A program made the translations under genes and the position numbers. Positions 28,634 to 38,464 of a stretch of DNA of 64,000 nucleotides are shown in pieces. Numbering within the stretch: position 1 is the first letter of the stretch; every line of letters begins with the position of its first letter. The notes beneath the pieces were generated by a model, which worked only from the letters and a program-made list of their open reading frames with translations, searched no databases and was not told where the DNA came from. The stretch is from a bacterium (lineage in GTDB: Bacteria > CLD3 > SB21): the NCBI GenBank assembly GCA_013360215.1, contig JABWCP010000001.1:277144-341143 (forward strand), given 5' to 3'.

Positions 28634-29101
28634 TTAAGTGGTAGATACGAGCGTGGAAGGTATTTTAATTTCCGTAATCGGTTTTTGTGCAGGATGCACA
28701 AGATCTTGAAGGGTCAGTCGCATCAACACATCGTCCACCGCCGTTTGTACGGTTTGCCAAACATGGCGCAGCGTGCAGTCCGTACCGTGCGAACAAATAT
28801 TTTCTTCCCCTGCATGTTTTTCACAAAACTCATGATCAAACAAACGCCCGCCCAATACCGTAAGCACGTCACCGATACGAATCTGATCGGCCGTCCGCGC
28901 TAAACGATAGCCGCCTTCATGACCCCGCGCGCTTTCGATAATACCGCCCATACGCAGGATACGTAACATTTTGGCAACGTTGGCTTCCGAAAGACCTTCC
29001 GCCTGACTGATCTGCGGAATCGTCATACCGTTTTTATTCGTACTGCGGGCGATCTGCAAAAGGCATCGCAATCCGTATTCTTCTTGTGTACTGAACTTCA
29101 T
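28634..29101 (-). CDS. Rrf2-family Fe-S regulator (IscR/SufR-like)
   Basis: A 155-residue transcription factor. The winged helix (about residues 10-70) has TIPQISQAEGLSEANVAKML and the wing RGHEGGYRLAR. Three cysteines, Cys93, Cys103 and Cys109 (spacing 10 and 6), match the Fe-S ligating triad of IscR-like proteins. It is probably the operon's own regulator: a palindrome overlaps the -35 box before sufB. Position near the end of the operon gives feedback. Confidence 0.9.
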   Translation of the reverse strand: MKFSTQEEYGLRCLLQIARSTNKNGMTIPQISQAEGLSEANVAKMLRILRMGGIIESARGHEGGYRLARTADQIRIGDVLTVLGGRLFDHEFCEKHAGEENICSHGTDCTLRHVWQTVQTAVDDVLMRLTLQDLVHPAQKPITEIKIPSTLVSTT

Positions 29102-29116
29102 ATTTTTTCCGTATCG

Positions 29117-29446
29117 TTACATCATACCCAGTTCGAGGCGTGCTGCTTCGGTCATGCGGGTCGGGTCCCAGGGCGGTTCCCACGTCAATTCCAATTTTAC
29201 ATCCGTGATACCGGGCACGGCGCGTGCTTTGGATTCGACCTCCGGAGGCAAACTTTCTGCCGCAGGGCAACTCGGCGAAGTCAGCGTCATCAGAATAGAC
29301 GCCACTCCGGCCGCATCCACTTTCACTTCGTAGACTAAACCGAGATCATAAATATTCACCGGTATCTCGGGATCATAACACGTACGAATCGCTTCGATCA
29401 CTTGTATTTCCATGCCGGTCGGGCCGAGTTTGGTTTCTTCGATCAT
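29117..29446 (-). CDS. sufT: SufT-like MIP18/DUF59 Fe-S maturation factor
   Basis: A 109-residue single-domain DUF59 protein. Key segments are CYDPEIPVNIYDLGLVYEV and TLTSPSCPAAE, with the conserved Cys in SPSCPA. SufT proteins help deliver Fe-S clusters to client proteins. The last residues (WEPPWDPTRMTEAARLELG) are the typical tail of the family. It lies between sufU and rrf2, with 3 and 15 bases of spacing. Confidence 0.9.
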   Translation of the reverse strand: MIEETKLGPTGMEIQVIEAIRTCYDPEIPVNIYDLGLVYEVKVDAAGVASILMTLTSPSCPAAESLPPEVESKARAVPGITDVKLELTWEPPWDPTRMTEAARLELGMM

Positions 29447-29449
29447 GGT

Positions 29450-29902
29450 TCACTCCGTAGAAACGATGGTCGTATCATTGGCAATCGCAGCATGCATCGT
29501 GTGCCAGGCCAAACTCGCACACTTCACGCGGGCGGGAAATTCGCGTACGCCGGCAAATACGGCTAACTTACCCAACGATTCTTCATCCACGGTCGTACTC
29601 ATATCGGCCGTTACCAAATCATGAAACCGCTTAAATAAAACTTCGGCATCCGACTTCGTTTTGCCTTTGAGCACAGTGGTCATCAGGGATGCGGATGATT
29701 TGGAAATAGCACAGCCATTTCCTTCGAAGCTTACGTCTTGGATCACATCACCATCCAGCTTGAGATAAAGATGCAAATGGTCACCGCACAACGGATTAAA
29801 ACCTTCTTTGACAATATCCGCATTTTCCATAACGCGAAAATTTCGGGGGTTCTTATTATGATCAAGAATCACTTCCTGATACAATTCACGCAAATCCGAC
29901 AT
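29450..29902 (-). CDS. sufU: SufU, Fe-S scaffold or sulfur-relay protein
   Basis: A 150-residue protein of the SufU branch of IscU-like proteins. Cys ligands appear in NPLCGDHL, EGNGCAISKSSASLM and RVKCASLAWHT; the inserted stretch LGKLAVFAGVREFP before the last Cys is typical of SufU rather than IscU. In Gram-positive bacteria SufU accepts sulfur from SufS using zinc. It overlaps the sufS stop by one base. Confidence 0.94.
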   Translation of the reverse strand: MSDLRELYQEVILDHNKNPRNFRVMENADIVKEGFNPLCGDHLHLYLKLDGDVIQDVSFEGNGCAISKSSASLMTTVLKGKTKSDAEVLFKRFHDLVTADMSTTVDEESLGKLAVFAGVREFPARVKCASLAWHTMHAAIANDTTIVSTE

Positions 29903-31152
29903 CAGCGAAACATCTCCATTGTTTTGTGAATGGCTTTCACCAGCGTATCTATTTCATCGTGCGTATTATAAAATGCCAGCGAAACGCGCGACGTCGCAGG
30001 TACTTTAAAAAACTGCATTACCGGCTGCGTACAATGATGTCCGGTGCGTATGGCTATTCCTTCCTGATCCAGCATCGTACCTACGTCGTGCGGATGTACG
30101 CCGTCCAATATAAACGAAATCACGCCGGCTTTATTTTGCGCCGTACCGATAATATGCAAACCCGAAACGGCGCTCAGTTTTTCCGTTGCATAGTCCAGCA
30201 ATACTTTTTCATACGCTGCAATACGCTCCAAACCGATACCTTGCAAATAATCAACGGTATCACCTAAAGCGATACCGCCTGCGATATGGGGCGTGCCGGC
30301 TTCAAATTTGTGCGGCACGTCGTTGTACGTTGTTTTTTCAAACGTCACCGAACGAATCATATCCCCTCCGCCTTGATACGGCGGCATGGCGTCCAGCCAC
30401 TTCTTTTTTCCGTAGAGAATACCCACGCCGGTCGGTCCGAACATTTTGTGGCCTGAAAACGCATAAAAATCACAATCCAAATCTTTCACATCCACGGGCA
30501 TGTGTTGCACCGCTTGGGCGCCATCTATGATCACGGGAATATTTTTGGCATGTGCAAGTGCTATCATTTCTTTGACAGGATTGATTGTACCGAGCGAATT
30601 GGACACATGCACGATCGCAACGATTTTCGTTTTTTCGGTGAGCATCGTTTGATACGCGTCCATGCGCAGTTCGCCACGTTCATTCATCGGAATGACACGC
30701 AGTTTGGCACCGGTCTGCTCGCAGAGCATCTGCCAGGGTACGATATTGGCATGATGTTCCATCGCCGAAATGAGCACTTCATCATCACGTTGGATATACG
30801 TTCGCCCGTAGGATTGCGCTACCAGATTGATGGCTTCGGTCGTGCCCCGTAAAAATATAATCTCATTGTCGGAGGGCGCATGGATTAATTTTTGAATTTT
30901 CTTCCGCGCGTTTTCGTATGCGATCGTTGCCTGCGCACTCAAATAATGCACGCCGCGATGAATATTGGAATTTTCACGGCTATAATAACGCGCAATGGCA
31001 TCAATCACTTGCTTCGGTTTTTGTCCGGTTGCACCGTTATCTAAATAAACCAGCGGCTTTCCGTGAACGTGTTCGCACAATATGGGAAAATCCCGTCGCA
31101 TAGCGGCCACCTCCGCATCGGAGAATGGTTTTATTTGTTCGGTACTGTTCAT
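29902..31152 (-). CDS. sufS: Cysteine desulfurase SufS
   Basis: PLP enzyme that takes sulfur from cysteine for Fe-S cluster assembly. The 416-residue protein has the PLP lysine in FSGHKMFGPTG and the persulfide Cys in TGHHCTQPVM; NGATGQKPKQV is the typical N-terminal region. It begins directly after the sufD stop and overlaps sufU, so translation is coupled. Confidence 0.96.
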   Translation of the reverse strand: MNSTEQIKPFSDAEVAAMRRDFPILCEHVHGKPLVYLDNGATGQKPKQVIDAIARYYSRENSNIHRGVHYLSAQATIAYENARKKIQKLIHAPSDNEIIFLRGTTEAINLVAQSYGRTYIQRDDEVLISAMEHHANIVPWQMLCEQTGAKLRVIPMNERGELRMDAYQTMLTEKTKIVAIVHVSNSLGTINPVKEMIALAHAKNIPVIIDGAQAVQHMPVDVKDLDCDFYAFSGHKMFGPTGVGILYGKKKWLDAMPPYQGGGDMIRSVTFEKTTYNDVPHKFEAGTPHIAGGIALGDTVDYLQGIGLERIAAYEKVLLDYATEKLSAVSGLHIIGTAQNKAGVISFILDGVHPHDVGTMLDQEGIAIRTGHHCTQPVMQFFKVPATSRVSLAFYNTHDEIDTLVKAIHKTMEMFR

Positions 31153-32475
31153 TTATTCAAACTTCATGTTAAGCCGTTCGTGCAACATCGTATCCAGGCG
31201 TTTACGCAGTGCCGTATGACGAATGCGCGACACGATATCTTCAGCAAACGCCAAAGTCATGATGCTGCGCGCTTCGTCGTATCCGATACCGCGTGAGCGA
31301 AGATAAAACATCCCTTTTTCTTCCAGTCTCCCGATCGTCGCGCCGTGCGTACACTTCACATCGTCGGCAAATATCTCAAGCTGCGGTTTGGTATTGATCG
31401 TCGCGTCTTTGGATAAGAGCAAATTATTATTCGATTGTTTAGCATCCGTTTTTTGCGCATCGGGATGAACAAATATTTTGCCGTTGAAAACTGCCGTCGC
31501 ATGGTCATCCATAATGCCTTTGTACAATTCGTGGCTGTTACAGTGCGGCTTGGCATGATGAATGATGGTGCGGTTATCGGTATGCTGACGACCTTTGGGC
31601 ATGTATAATCCGTTAAGCGTAGATTCGATGCCTTCGCCATCCAAATGCGCGATCGTCAGATTGCGGGACAACGCCGCACCGAACGTAATATTGGTCGTCA
31701 TAAAATTACTGCTGCGCGCTTGCCGCAGGCGTGTCAGGCTGATATGGTATCCTTTGACGGATTCATTTTGAATGCGTGCATGATCCACTACGGCATTTTC
31801 GGCTACGATGATTTCAGTCCGTGCATTAGTGAGAAACGGCTTTTCTCCGACGGTTTTGTAATCTTCGATCACCGTACATTGGGCGTTTTTTTCCACGCGT
31901 ATGAGCGTCAATGGTTGCGTCATCGGAGCCGATTCTTCGGCAACGGTGAAGTATTGGATATGAACCGGTTTACCGATCACTGCACCACCGGCCACATCTA
32001 TCACCACACCATCGGATACCAGTGCCATGTGCATGGTATTAAACACCGATTCATCCGTTTCCGTTGCCAGCGCACGCAAAATGCCGGCCTTTTCTTCATC
32101 GCTGCATTGCGACAGCAATCGAATTTGTAAACCTTTTTCCGGTGCGTTTATCGTCGAACGCTTGGCATCGTAATATCCATTCACAAAAACAACCGTGTAC
32201 GCCTCTGTATCCAGCGTCAAGTCATCCCGTATGTCGAGCGCATGCGACGCACTATCCGCCGGTGAAGCGAGGTGCAGTCCGTGGGTAAAGAGGGATTCTA
32301 GATTCGTATATTTCCATTCTTCATGACGCATCGTGGGAAATTCCGACGCCTGAAAGCGTGCCATCGCATCGCGTCGCAGTGCATGGGTAACGCCGGATTT
32401 TTGCCCGTTTAGTGCGGATTCAAAACGTGCAAACTGATTTTGAAACCAGTTCTTAGCTTCGGTTTGGTTGATCAT
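31153..32475 (-). CDS. sufD: Fe-S assembly protein SufD
   Basis: Paralogue of SufB and part of the SufBC2D scaffold. The 440-residue protein has the family beta-helix segment and the C-terminal signature CTHGATIGRLEEKGMFYLRSRGIG, given in short as CTHGATIGRLEE. It shares one base with sufC at its start and abuts sufS. Confidence 0.95.
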   Translation of the reverse strand: MINQTEAKNWFQNQFARFESALNGQKSGVTHALRRDAMARFQASEFPTMRHEEWKYTNLESLFTHGLHLASPADSASHALDIRDDLTLDTEAYTVVFVNGYYDAKRSTINAPEKGLQIRLLSQCSDEEKAGILRALATETDESVFNTMHMALVSDGVVIDVAGGAVIGKPVHIQYFTVAEESAPMTQPLTLIRVEKNAQCTVIEDYKTVGEKPFLTNARTEIIVAENAVVDHARIQNESVKGYHISLTRLRQARSSNFMTTNITFGAALSRNLTIAHLDGEGIESTLNGLYMPKGRQHTDNRTIIHHAKPHCNSHELYKGIMDDHATAVFNGKIFVHPDAQKTDAKQSNNNLLLSKDATINTKPQLEIFADDVKCTHGATIGRLEEKGMFYLRSRGIGYDEARSIMTLAFAEDIVSRIRHTALRKRLDTMLHERLNMKFE

Positions 32476-33233
32476 CAGGCTACCACTCCGTCATGTTCTT
32501 TGATCCAGTCATAACCGCGATCTTCGAGGGTGAGCGCCAGCTCTTTGCCACCGGACTTGACGATACGTCCATCCATCAGCACATGCACAAAATCCGGCAC
32601 GATGTAGTTTAGCAAACGCTGATAGTGCGTCACGACGATGGTCGCATTATCACCGGAGCGAAATTTATTCACGCCGTTTGAAACGATTTTGAGTGCGTCA
32701 ATGTCGAGACCTGAATCGGTTTCATCCAGAATCGCTAATTTCGGATTGAGTACGGCGAGTTGAAATATCTCATTACGTTTTTTCTCACCGCCGGAAAAAC
32801 CTTCATTCACGGGGCGCTTGAGCAGGTCTTCATCCATTTCGACAAGCTTCATTTTTTGTTTTACAAGACTCAAAAAATCCATCGCGTCCAAAGGCTCTTC
32901 GCCGCGGTATTTGCGAATGGCATTGAGCGCCGCTTTGAGGAAATACGTATTATTGACGCCGGGAATTTCAACCGGATACTGAAACGCGAGAAATACACCT
33001 TCTGCCGCGCGATCTTCGGGATCAAGTTCCGTGAGGCTTTTTCCGTTAAAAATGATCTCGCCTTGCGTGATTTCGTAATCCTCTTTACCGGCTAAAATGT
33101 GAGCCAAAGTGCTTTTGCCGGAACCGTTGGGTCCCATGATCGCATGCACTTCGCCCGCTTTGACGGAAAGATTGATTCCTTTGAGAATCGGGTTACCGTC
33201 AATGGTTGCGTGTAGATTTTTGATTTCGAGCAT
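32475..33233 (-). CDS. sufC: Fe-S assembly ATPase SufC
   Basis: ABC-type ATPase that drives the SufBCD scaffold. The 252-residue protein has Walker A GPNGSGKST, the ABC signature region NEGFSGGEKKRNE, and Walker B LAILDETDSGLDID. It lies 40 bases after the unknown membrane gene that separates it from sufB. Confidence 0.97.
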   Translation of the reverse strand: MLEIKNLHATIDGNPILKGINLSVKAGEVHAIMGPNGSGKSTLAHILAGKEDYEITQGEIIFNGKSLTELDPEDRAAEGVFLAFQYPVEIPGVNNTYFLKAALNAIRKYRGEEPLDAMDFLSLVKQKMKLVEMDEDLLKRPVNEGFSGGEKKRNEIFQLAVLNPKLAILDETDSGLDIDALKIVSNGVNKFRSGDNATIVVTHYQRLLNYIVPDFVHVLMDGRIVKSGGKELALTLEDRGYDWIKEHDGVVA

Positions 33234-33272
33234 GTCTTCTTTTCTCTGCTATAAATGATTATATGAATAAAT

Positions 33273-34310
33273 CTAAATACTTTGTTGCCAAAGGATGTTT
33301 CCGTTTTCCGTATCCAGCGCAACGGCAAAGCGGTATGTAAAAAAATAAAGTTTACCGTCTTCGACCAGATACGAACCCGGGTTTTCGCTGAAAAAAAACC
33401 GATCGTCTTTGATCTCAGGATGGATCTGATCGGCTGTTACGGTCCATTTTTTTTGTCCGTCCGCACGCACAGCAAATAATACAAAGCCGTTTTCGGAAGC
33501 GCGTTTTTTGAGCGCACGTACGACTCCGGTTGAGGACGAATCAATCGTAAAATCGGCATACTCCGTAAACAGAGCAGGTCGTTTTTCATCGGTCCACGTC
33601 GTTTGTTTTTTATCGCGGGGATGTGTTTCGCCCGTGAGCACATCATAATAAAGCCCGGCCCCATCGGACAGGGTGAGTTCAAAATAAGGTATGGCTTCGT
33701 CCCACCCGGAGCCTGACATATCGGGCTTGAGCATCCATGAACGGTCGTATGTGATCTTATCTATGCGGTTTGCCAACTCCGGCATATCGGAACGCAGCTC
33801 ACTCGATATAAAAAAACGATCAAATCGGGATACACGGGTATCAAAAATTGCGTACGATTTAGTGGCGATGGTCGGCACTAAAAATGCGCGCCGTTCGGCA
33901 TAATGCGCCACCTGATAATCCTCAATGCGCTGCAGAATATTTCCGCTTTTTTTATCAAACACGAAGATTTTCTGCGCTTGTGTTGTCGTAGATGGGTCTT
34001 CACGAAATCCGGACGCGCTGCCGCGGCTGCTCCGGTATCCGGTATTGGTAAGTACGCCTTCTACCATCAACACATCATCCGCCGATATGATGCGCGTCAC
34101 TTCACCCATACGCGAGAGCTGATGGTCATAATACACAAAAAAAATCGTATGTATCAGTAATGCCATCGCAGAAAAAGTAATCCAGCGGTTGCGTTTCGTC
34201 ACGATCTTAAAAAGCTTGACGATCATAAGTGTAAACACGACGATGCCGGGTAATACCAAAAAGAGATAACCCAAAAACCAGTCAAAGTATATGTTGAAAA
34301 AATCGCTCAT
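33273..34310 (-). CDS. Membrane protein of unknown function inserted between sufB and sufC
   Basis: A 345-residue protein I do not recognise. Two transmembrane helices lie near the N terminus (LGYLFLVLPGIVVFTLMIV and WITFSAMALLIHTIFFVY). A large extracytoplasmic part of about 270 residues follows and ends with FAVALDTENGNILWQ, a typical PQQ/propeller blade; KIFVFDKKSGNILQRI is a second such blade. The ATG at 34310 is two bases after the sufB stop; a TTG two codons earlier overlaps it. Its tight spacing on both sides indicates co-transcription with suf. Confidence 0.7.
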   Translation of the reverse strand: MSDFFNIYFDWFLGYLFLVLPGIVVFTLMIVKLFKIVTKRNRWITFSAMALLIHTIFFVYYDHQLSRMGEVTRIISADDVLMVEGVLTNTGYRSSRGSASGFREDPSTTTQAQKIFVFDKKSGNILQRIEDYQVAHYAERRAFLVPTIATKSYAIFDTRVSRFDRFFISSELRSDMPELANRIDKITYDRSWMLKPDMSGSGWDEAIPYFELTLSDGAGLYYDVLTGETHPRDKKQTTWTDEKRPALFTEYADFTIDSSSTGVVRALKKRASENGFVLFAVRADGQKKWTVTADQIHPEIKDDRFFFSENPGSYLVEDGKLYFFTYRFAVALDTENGNILWQQSI

Positions 34311-34312
34311 CC

Positions 34313-35761
34313 TCAACCTACGCTGCCTTCGAGGCTTACGCCGAGCAGTTTCTGCGCTTCGACGGCAAACTCCATCGGCAGTTCTTTGAAAACTTCTTTA
34401 CAAAATCCGTTGACGATCATAGACACGGCGTCTTCGGTAGAAATACCGCGCTGATTGCAGTAAAAAATCTGGTCTTCGCCGATCTTCGACGTGGATGCTT
34501 CATGTTCTACCTGAGCGGTATTGTTCTTCACTTCGATATACGGGAAAGTATGCGCGCCGCACTGATCACCGAGCAGCATCGAATCGCATTGGGAAAAATT
34601 ACGCGCATTCTCCGCGTTTTTGCCCACGCGCACCAAGCCGCGATAGGTATTTTGGCCATGGCCTGCGGAGATACCTTTGGAAACGATCGTGCTGCGCGTA
34701 TTTTTGCCGAGGTGAATCATCTTCGTACCGGTATCGGCTTGCTGACGTTTGGCCGTGAGCGCGACGGAATAAAATTCTCCGACCGAATTATCACCTTTCA
34801 AAATGCAACTCGGATATTTCCATGTGATGGCGGAGCCGGTTTCAACCTGCGTCCAGGAGATTTTAGAATTGTCACCCGCGCACAAACCGCGTTTCGTCAC
34901 AAAATTATAAATCCCGCCTTTACCGTCCTTGTCGCCCGGGTACCAATTTTGTATCGTTGAATATTTGACCTGTGCATTGGTATGCGCATAGATTTCGACG
35001 ACGGCGGCATGCAATTGGTTTTCATCGCGCATCGGTGCGGTACATCCTTCGAGATAACTGACGTAGCTGCCCTCGTCCGCCACGATGAGCGTGCGTTCAA
35101 ACTGGCCCGTACTGGCGGCGTTGATGCGGAAATACGTCGAAAGTTCCATCGGGCACCGTACGCCTTTGGGGATATAACAAAACGAACCGTCGGTAAATAC
35201 CGCGGAATTGAGCGCAGAGTAAAAATTATCCGTCGGCGGTACGACCGAACCGATGTATTGCTTGATCAATTCGGGATGTTCTTGCACAGCTTCAGAGAAT
35301 GAACAAAAAATGATACCGAGTTCTTTGAGTTTGGTTTTGAATGTCGTCGCGACGGATACGCTGTCAAATACGGCATCCACAGCCACTCCCGCGAGGGCAA
35401 GGCGTTCATTGAGCGGAATGCCGAGCTTCTCGTACGTTTTCAGCAATTCCGGATCCACTTCGTCAGCACTTTTTTTCTTTTGTTTCGGCGCGCTATAGTA
35501 GATGATATCCTGATAGTCCACTTTGGCGACATGCACATTTTGCCATGTAGGCTCGCCTTCTTCGCACATTTTGAGCCATTGTTTGTACGCTTTGAGTCGC
35601 CACTCCAAAAGCCATTCCGGTTCATTTTTCTTTTTGGAAATGAAGCGTATAATGTCTTCGTTAAGCCCTTTGGGGGCGGCATCGGCTTCGATATCCGTTA
35701 CAAAGCCGTACTTGTATTCGCGGTCAGCCAGTTGTTGCAGTTCACTGGTTTCGGTATTCAT
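34313..35761 (-). CDS. sufB: Fe-S assembly scaffold SufB
   Basis: Core of the SufBC2D complex on which new Fe-S clusters form. The 482-residue protein begins MNTETSELQ and has the family segments [26 protein letters not shown] and [12 protein letters not shown]-like [15 protein letters not shown] lies 4 bases before the ATG; an ATG 14 codons upstream would place the start inside the promoter leader. First gene of a nine-gene operon through pirin. Confidence 0.96.
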   Translation of the reverse strand: MNTETSELQQLADREYKYGFVTDIEADAAPKGLNEDIIRFISKKKNEPEWLLEWRLKAYKQWLKMCEEGEPTWQNVHVAKVDYQDIIYYSAPKQKKKSADEVDPELLKTYEKLGIPLNERLALAGVAVDAVFDSVSVATTFKTKLKELGIIFCSFSEAVQEHPELIKQYIGSVVPPTDNFYSALNSAVFTDGSFCYIPKGVRCPMELSTYFRINAASTGQFERTLIVADEGSYVSYLEGCTAPMRDENQLHAAVVEIYAHTNAQVKYSTIQNWYPGDKDGKGGIYNFVTKRGLCAGDNSKISWTQVETGSAITWKYPSCILKGDNSVGEFYSVALTAKRQQADTGTKMIHLGKNTRSTIVSKGISAGHGQNTYRGLVRVGKNAENARNFSQCDSMLLGDQCGAHTFPYIEVKNNTAQVEHEASTSKIGEDQIFYCNQRGISTEDAVSMIVNGFCKEVFKELPMEFAVEAQKLLGVSLEGSVG

Positions 35762-35792
35762 AAAACTCCTATTGTTGACTCTAACACGCGAA

Positions 35793-35853
35793 AGATTAAA
35801 CAATCTGTACTATACTGTCAAGTATAAATTGATTTTTTTGTCAAGTATAAATT
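35793..35853 (-). promoter_or_regulatory. suf promoter with palindromic operator
   Basis: On the minus strand, TTGACA (plus-strand 35816-35821) and TAATCT (35793-35798) are separated by 17 bases, about 30 bases before sufB. The -35 box lies inside a perfect inverted repeat, TATACT/AGTATA around a 4-base spacer (35811-35826). A second copy of the 15-base element containing the -35 (35839-35853) repeats the same half-site 23 bases upstream. The half-site ATACTTGAC resembles the IscR type 1 half-site ATAYYTGAC, so the Rrf2 protein of this operon is the likely binder. Confidence 0.6.
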
Positions 35854-36358
35854 TTCATGCAATTCTTGCAAATCTTGATCTGTATCTTAGAAAGGTAAGG
35901 TAAAGAAGTTCAAGCGGTTGGATCATATTTCGCAAGGTCTCTGCAATGCGAGCTTTCTAAAGACCTTGTTGATAGAGACTCATTCGACCATGAGATGACC
36001 TGCATAGGTCATTTCCGGTTACGCTATAGCCAGCCTGTTTTTTGATTAGCCGCCACGTTTCGCTATGAATACAACGGGGCAAAAAAAATAGCGCGCTGTA
36101 GATTATACAAGTTACACTAATGACCAAAAGAATATTAAGCTTGATTCTGAGTAAATTTCTCGGAAAAAGCATCTATTGAAATGATGGAACGCAGTTACCG
36201 AAAATGATATAATTCGGCAACGCGTGCGATCCGCACCACGTTACACTATTGCCTGGAATATCTGCTAATAAGAATACTCATTCTTATAATGCTTCCGTAA
36301 TCAAGACGTAACACATATAAAGCATTATTACGGCAAGACTAATTTAGAGAAAACCGGA
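35854..36358. other. 505-base region without a supported gene
   Basis: Contains an 8-base inverted repeat CAAGGTCT (35933-35940) / AGACCTTG (35961-35968). A minus-strand frame at 35957-36172 would encode 71 residues with one hydrophobic helix but has no homology I recognise and no clear Shine-Dalgarno. I see no tRNA or riboswitch. It precedes the chemoreceptor gene and may hold its promoter. Confidence 0.4.
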
Positions 36359-38464
36359 TTGTTACATTTTATAAATAACCTCTCTCTACGAAAAAAATTT
36401 ATTGCAGTCAGTTTATGCTTTGTCACCCCGATGATCATCATGTTGGGATTCATCATCTGGGAAAAAATAGAATCCGTCCAATTGACCAATCTTAAGCTCT
36501 ACGGGCTGAACCACCTGCATGTTGTCCTGAAGTTTCAGTCATCCATGCATCGTTACACGCTTTTGCGAATTGAACATGGAACGACAACTTCAGAGGGTTC
36601 TGAGGAACTTCAGGATATCCTCGAAACCGACAAAGAAAGGCGCTTTCAATCCTCTGCTGAAACCTCATACCAAACATTGGCTGAACGATGGAAAGAGTAT
36701 TCGTCACTAGACCCTACCACGTCAGCGGATGCGGTGCATAATTACCATACCTATCTTGCGGAACAATCGTTTCTGCCATACCTCAACGAAATCGGTGCGA
36801 TAGCGCAACTTTCATCGGATGCGGAGGCCGATATTCAGATGGCCGCAACGAATCTCATGCAGCATCTTCCGAACCTAATGTACAGCATCACGGATGCCTG
36901 TTTATTGGAACAGCGGCGATCCGGAAAACCACTCTCAGCCGATATTCAGAAAATCGGCCTTCTATGCGGACGTTTGCGCGACAATATGGCTAAAGTCGAA
37001 CGGGATGCTGAAAAAATCGCATCAACCAATGAATTAATAAATCAGGATCCGCTGCTTGCCCGTGTCAAGGAGCTGCGTTCCATGATCAGTGATATGGTTG
37101 AAATTTTAGAAAGCCAGTTGAATCCGGCCGAAAACCGCGAAGCGAACCCTGCAGAATTTGCACTCCTTTCTCGTCGGACCTTGGCAACGGCATCGGTTTA
37201 TGAAGACGTTGTGTATCGATACCTCCAAGATACGCTTGCCCGCCGCGCGGATGAATTGAATATGAGCGCATGGGTCATCACTATCGTCGCTCTGGCATCG
37301 ACGCTTATCCCGGTATTTCTTGGGCTTTATTTGTTTGGTTCTGTATCAAATCCCATTCGGATGATGGCCGGGATCATGGAGCATGCTGTTCTAGATACAC
37401 GCATCAGACTTTCCCGCAAGGACGAAATCGGACGAATGGCAACAGCTTTTGACCGGTTCCTTGATACGACCAAGGCCGCACTCAAAGAAGCCGCGCAAAG
37501 TTCTCACCAAGCCGTGATCATCGCGCAAAAAATGACGGAGAGTTCCCGCACGATTGCGGATGAATCCTTATTACAGAACAAACAAAGTTCGGCCTCTTCC
37601 GCCAGTATGGATTATCTGCAGACCACCGTACATCTTATTGCTGAAAACGCACTTAATGCGCGGCATTTAATCACGGACGTCGAGCGTCGCGTTTCGATCG
37701 GACAACAGACTATCAATCATTCTATCGAAGGAATCAGGCATCGAGCCGACATCATTTCTGTATCCTCTAAAAAAATCGAAGATCTTCATATTGCCAGCCG
37801 CAATATCGGCAAAGCGCTACATCTTATACGTATCATAGCCAAACAACTTAACTTGCTGGGTATCAATGCGTCTATCGAGGCGTCAAAAGCCGGCAAACAC
37901 GGCAAGGGATTTGATGTCGTTGCTGAAGAAATAAGAGCTTTGGCCCTGCGCGCCGATAAGACGACCCACGACATTGATGAAATTGTAAAATCCATACAAA
38001 TCAACGTAAACGAATCGGTAGACCTTATTCACGGCGTACAAAGTGAGGCGGCCGCGAGCACCGGACAGATGGATGAATTGCAAAAGAGTCTGGGCAATAT
38101 CGCGACGGAATTTCTCGCTGTCACCGATCACGTACACAAAATCGTGGACGCAACATCGCGCCATGCGGCTGCGGCCAACGAAGTCGAAGAACGTATCCGC
38201 ATGATAGACCACTCATCCAAACGGATTTTGCAAGGTACCCAAGAAATCAATAGCTCCACGGATTACTTTTTGCAAGTTACGCGCGGATTGCAAGAAATGC
38301 TCATGCCTTTTAAAATGAATGAAACGGAGGAATCTCAAAAAACGACGCCACAACCGTCAAATCACAGCCATTCAAATCCCACTGCCCTATCTACGAAAAA
38401 CGATCCGCCGCATCAAAATGCATTTGACTTAAAGACCAACGACCTCATCTCCAATGTAAATTAA
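36359..38464 (+). CDS. Methyl-accepting chemotaxis protein
   Basis: A 701-residue membrane chemoreceptor. It has TM1 at about residues 14-32, a large helical periplasmic domain (33-298), TM2 at about 300-324, a HAMP domain (IRMMAGIMEHAVLDTRIRL onward) and a cytoplasmic signalling domain whose tip reads LNLLGINASIEASKAGKHGKGF, here in short NASIEASKAGKHGKGF. The size of the sensor suggests a four-helix or helical bimodular type. No CheR/B pentapeptide is visible at the C terminus and no che genes lie in the window. The start is a TTG; GAGA lies about 10 bases upstream. Confidence 0.9.
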   Translation: MLHFINNLSLRKKFIAVSLCFVTPMIIMLGFIIWEKIESVQLTNLKLYGLNHLHVVLKFQSSMHRYTLLRIEHGTTTSEGSEELQDILETDKERRFQSSAETSYQTLAERWKEYSSLDPTTSADAVHNYHTYLAEQSFLPYLNEIGAIAQLSSDAEADIQMAATNLMQHLPNLMYSITDACLLEQRRSGKPLSADIQKIGLLCGRLRDNMAKVERDAEKIASTNELINQDPLLARVKELRSMISDMVEILESQLNPAENREANPAEFALLSRRTLATASVYEDVVYRYLQDTLARRADELNMSAWVITIVALASTLIPVFLGLYLFGSVSNPIRMMAGIMEHAVLDTRIRLSRKDEIGRMATAFDRFLDTTKAALKEAAQSSHQAVIIAQKMTESSRTIADESLLQNKQSSASSASMDYLQTTVHLIAENALNARHLITDVERRVSIGQQTINHSIEGIRHRADIISVSSKKIEDLHIASRNIGKALHLIRIIAKQLNLLGINASIEASKAGKHGKGFDVVAEEIRALALRADKTTHDIDEIVKSIQINVNESVDLIHGVQSEAAASTGQMDELQKSLGNIATEFLAVTDHVHKIVDATSRHAAAANEVEERIRMIDHSSKRILQGTQEINSSTDYFLQVTRGLQEMLMPFKMNETEESQKTTPQPSNHSHSNPTALSTKNDPPHQNAFDLKTNDLISNVN

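Noticed and set aside
35957-36172. Minus-strand frame of 71 residues with one hydrophobic helix
   Set aside because: No homology recognised and no start signal; could be chance in low-GC DNA.
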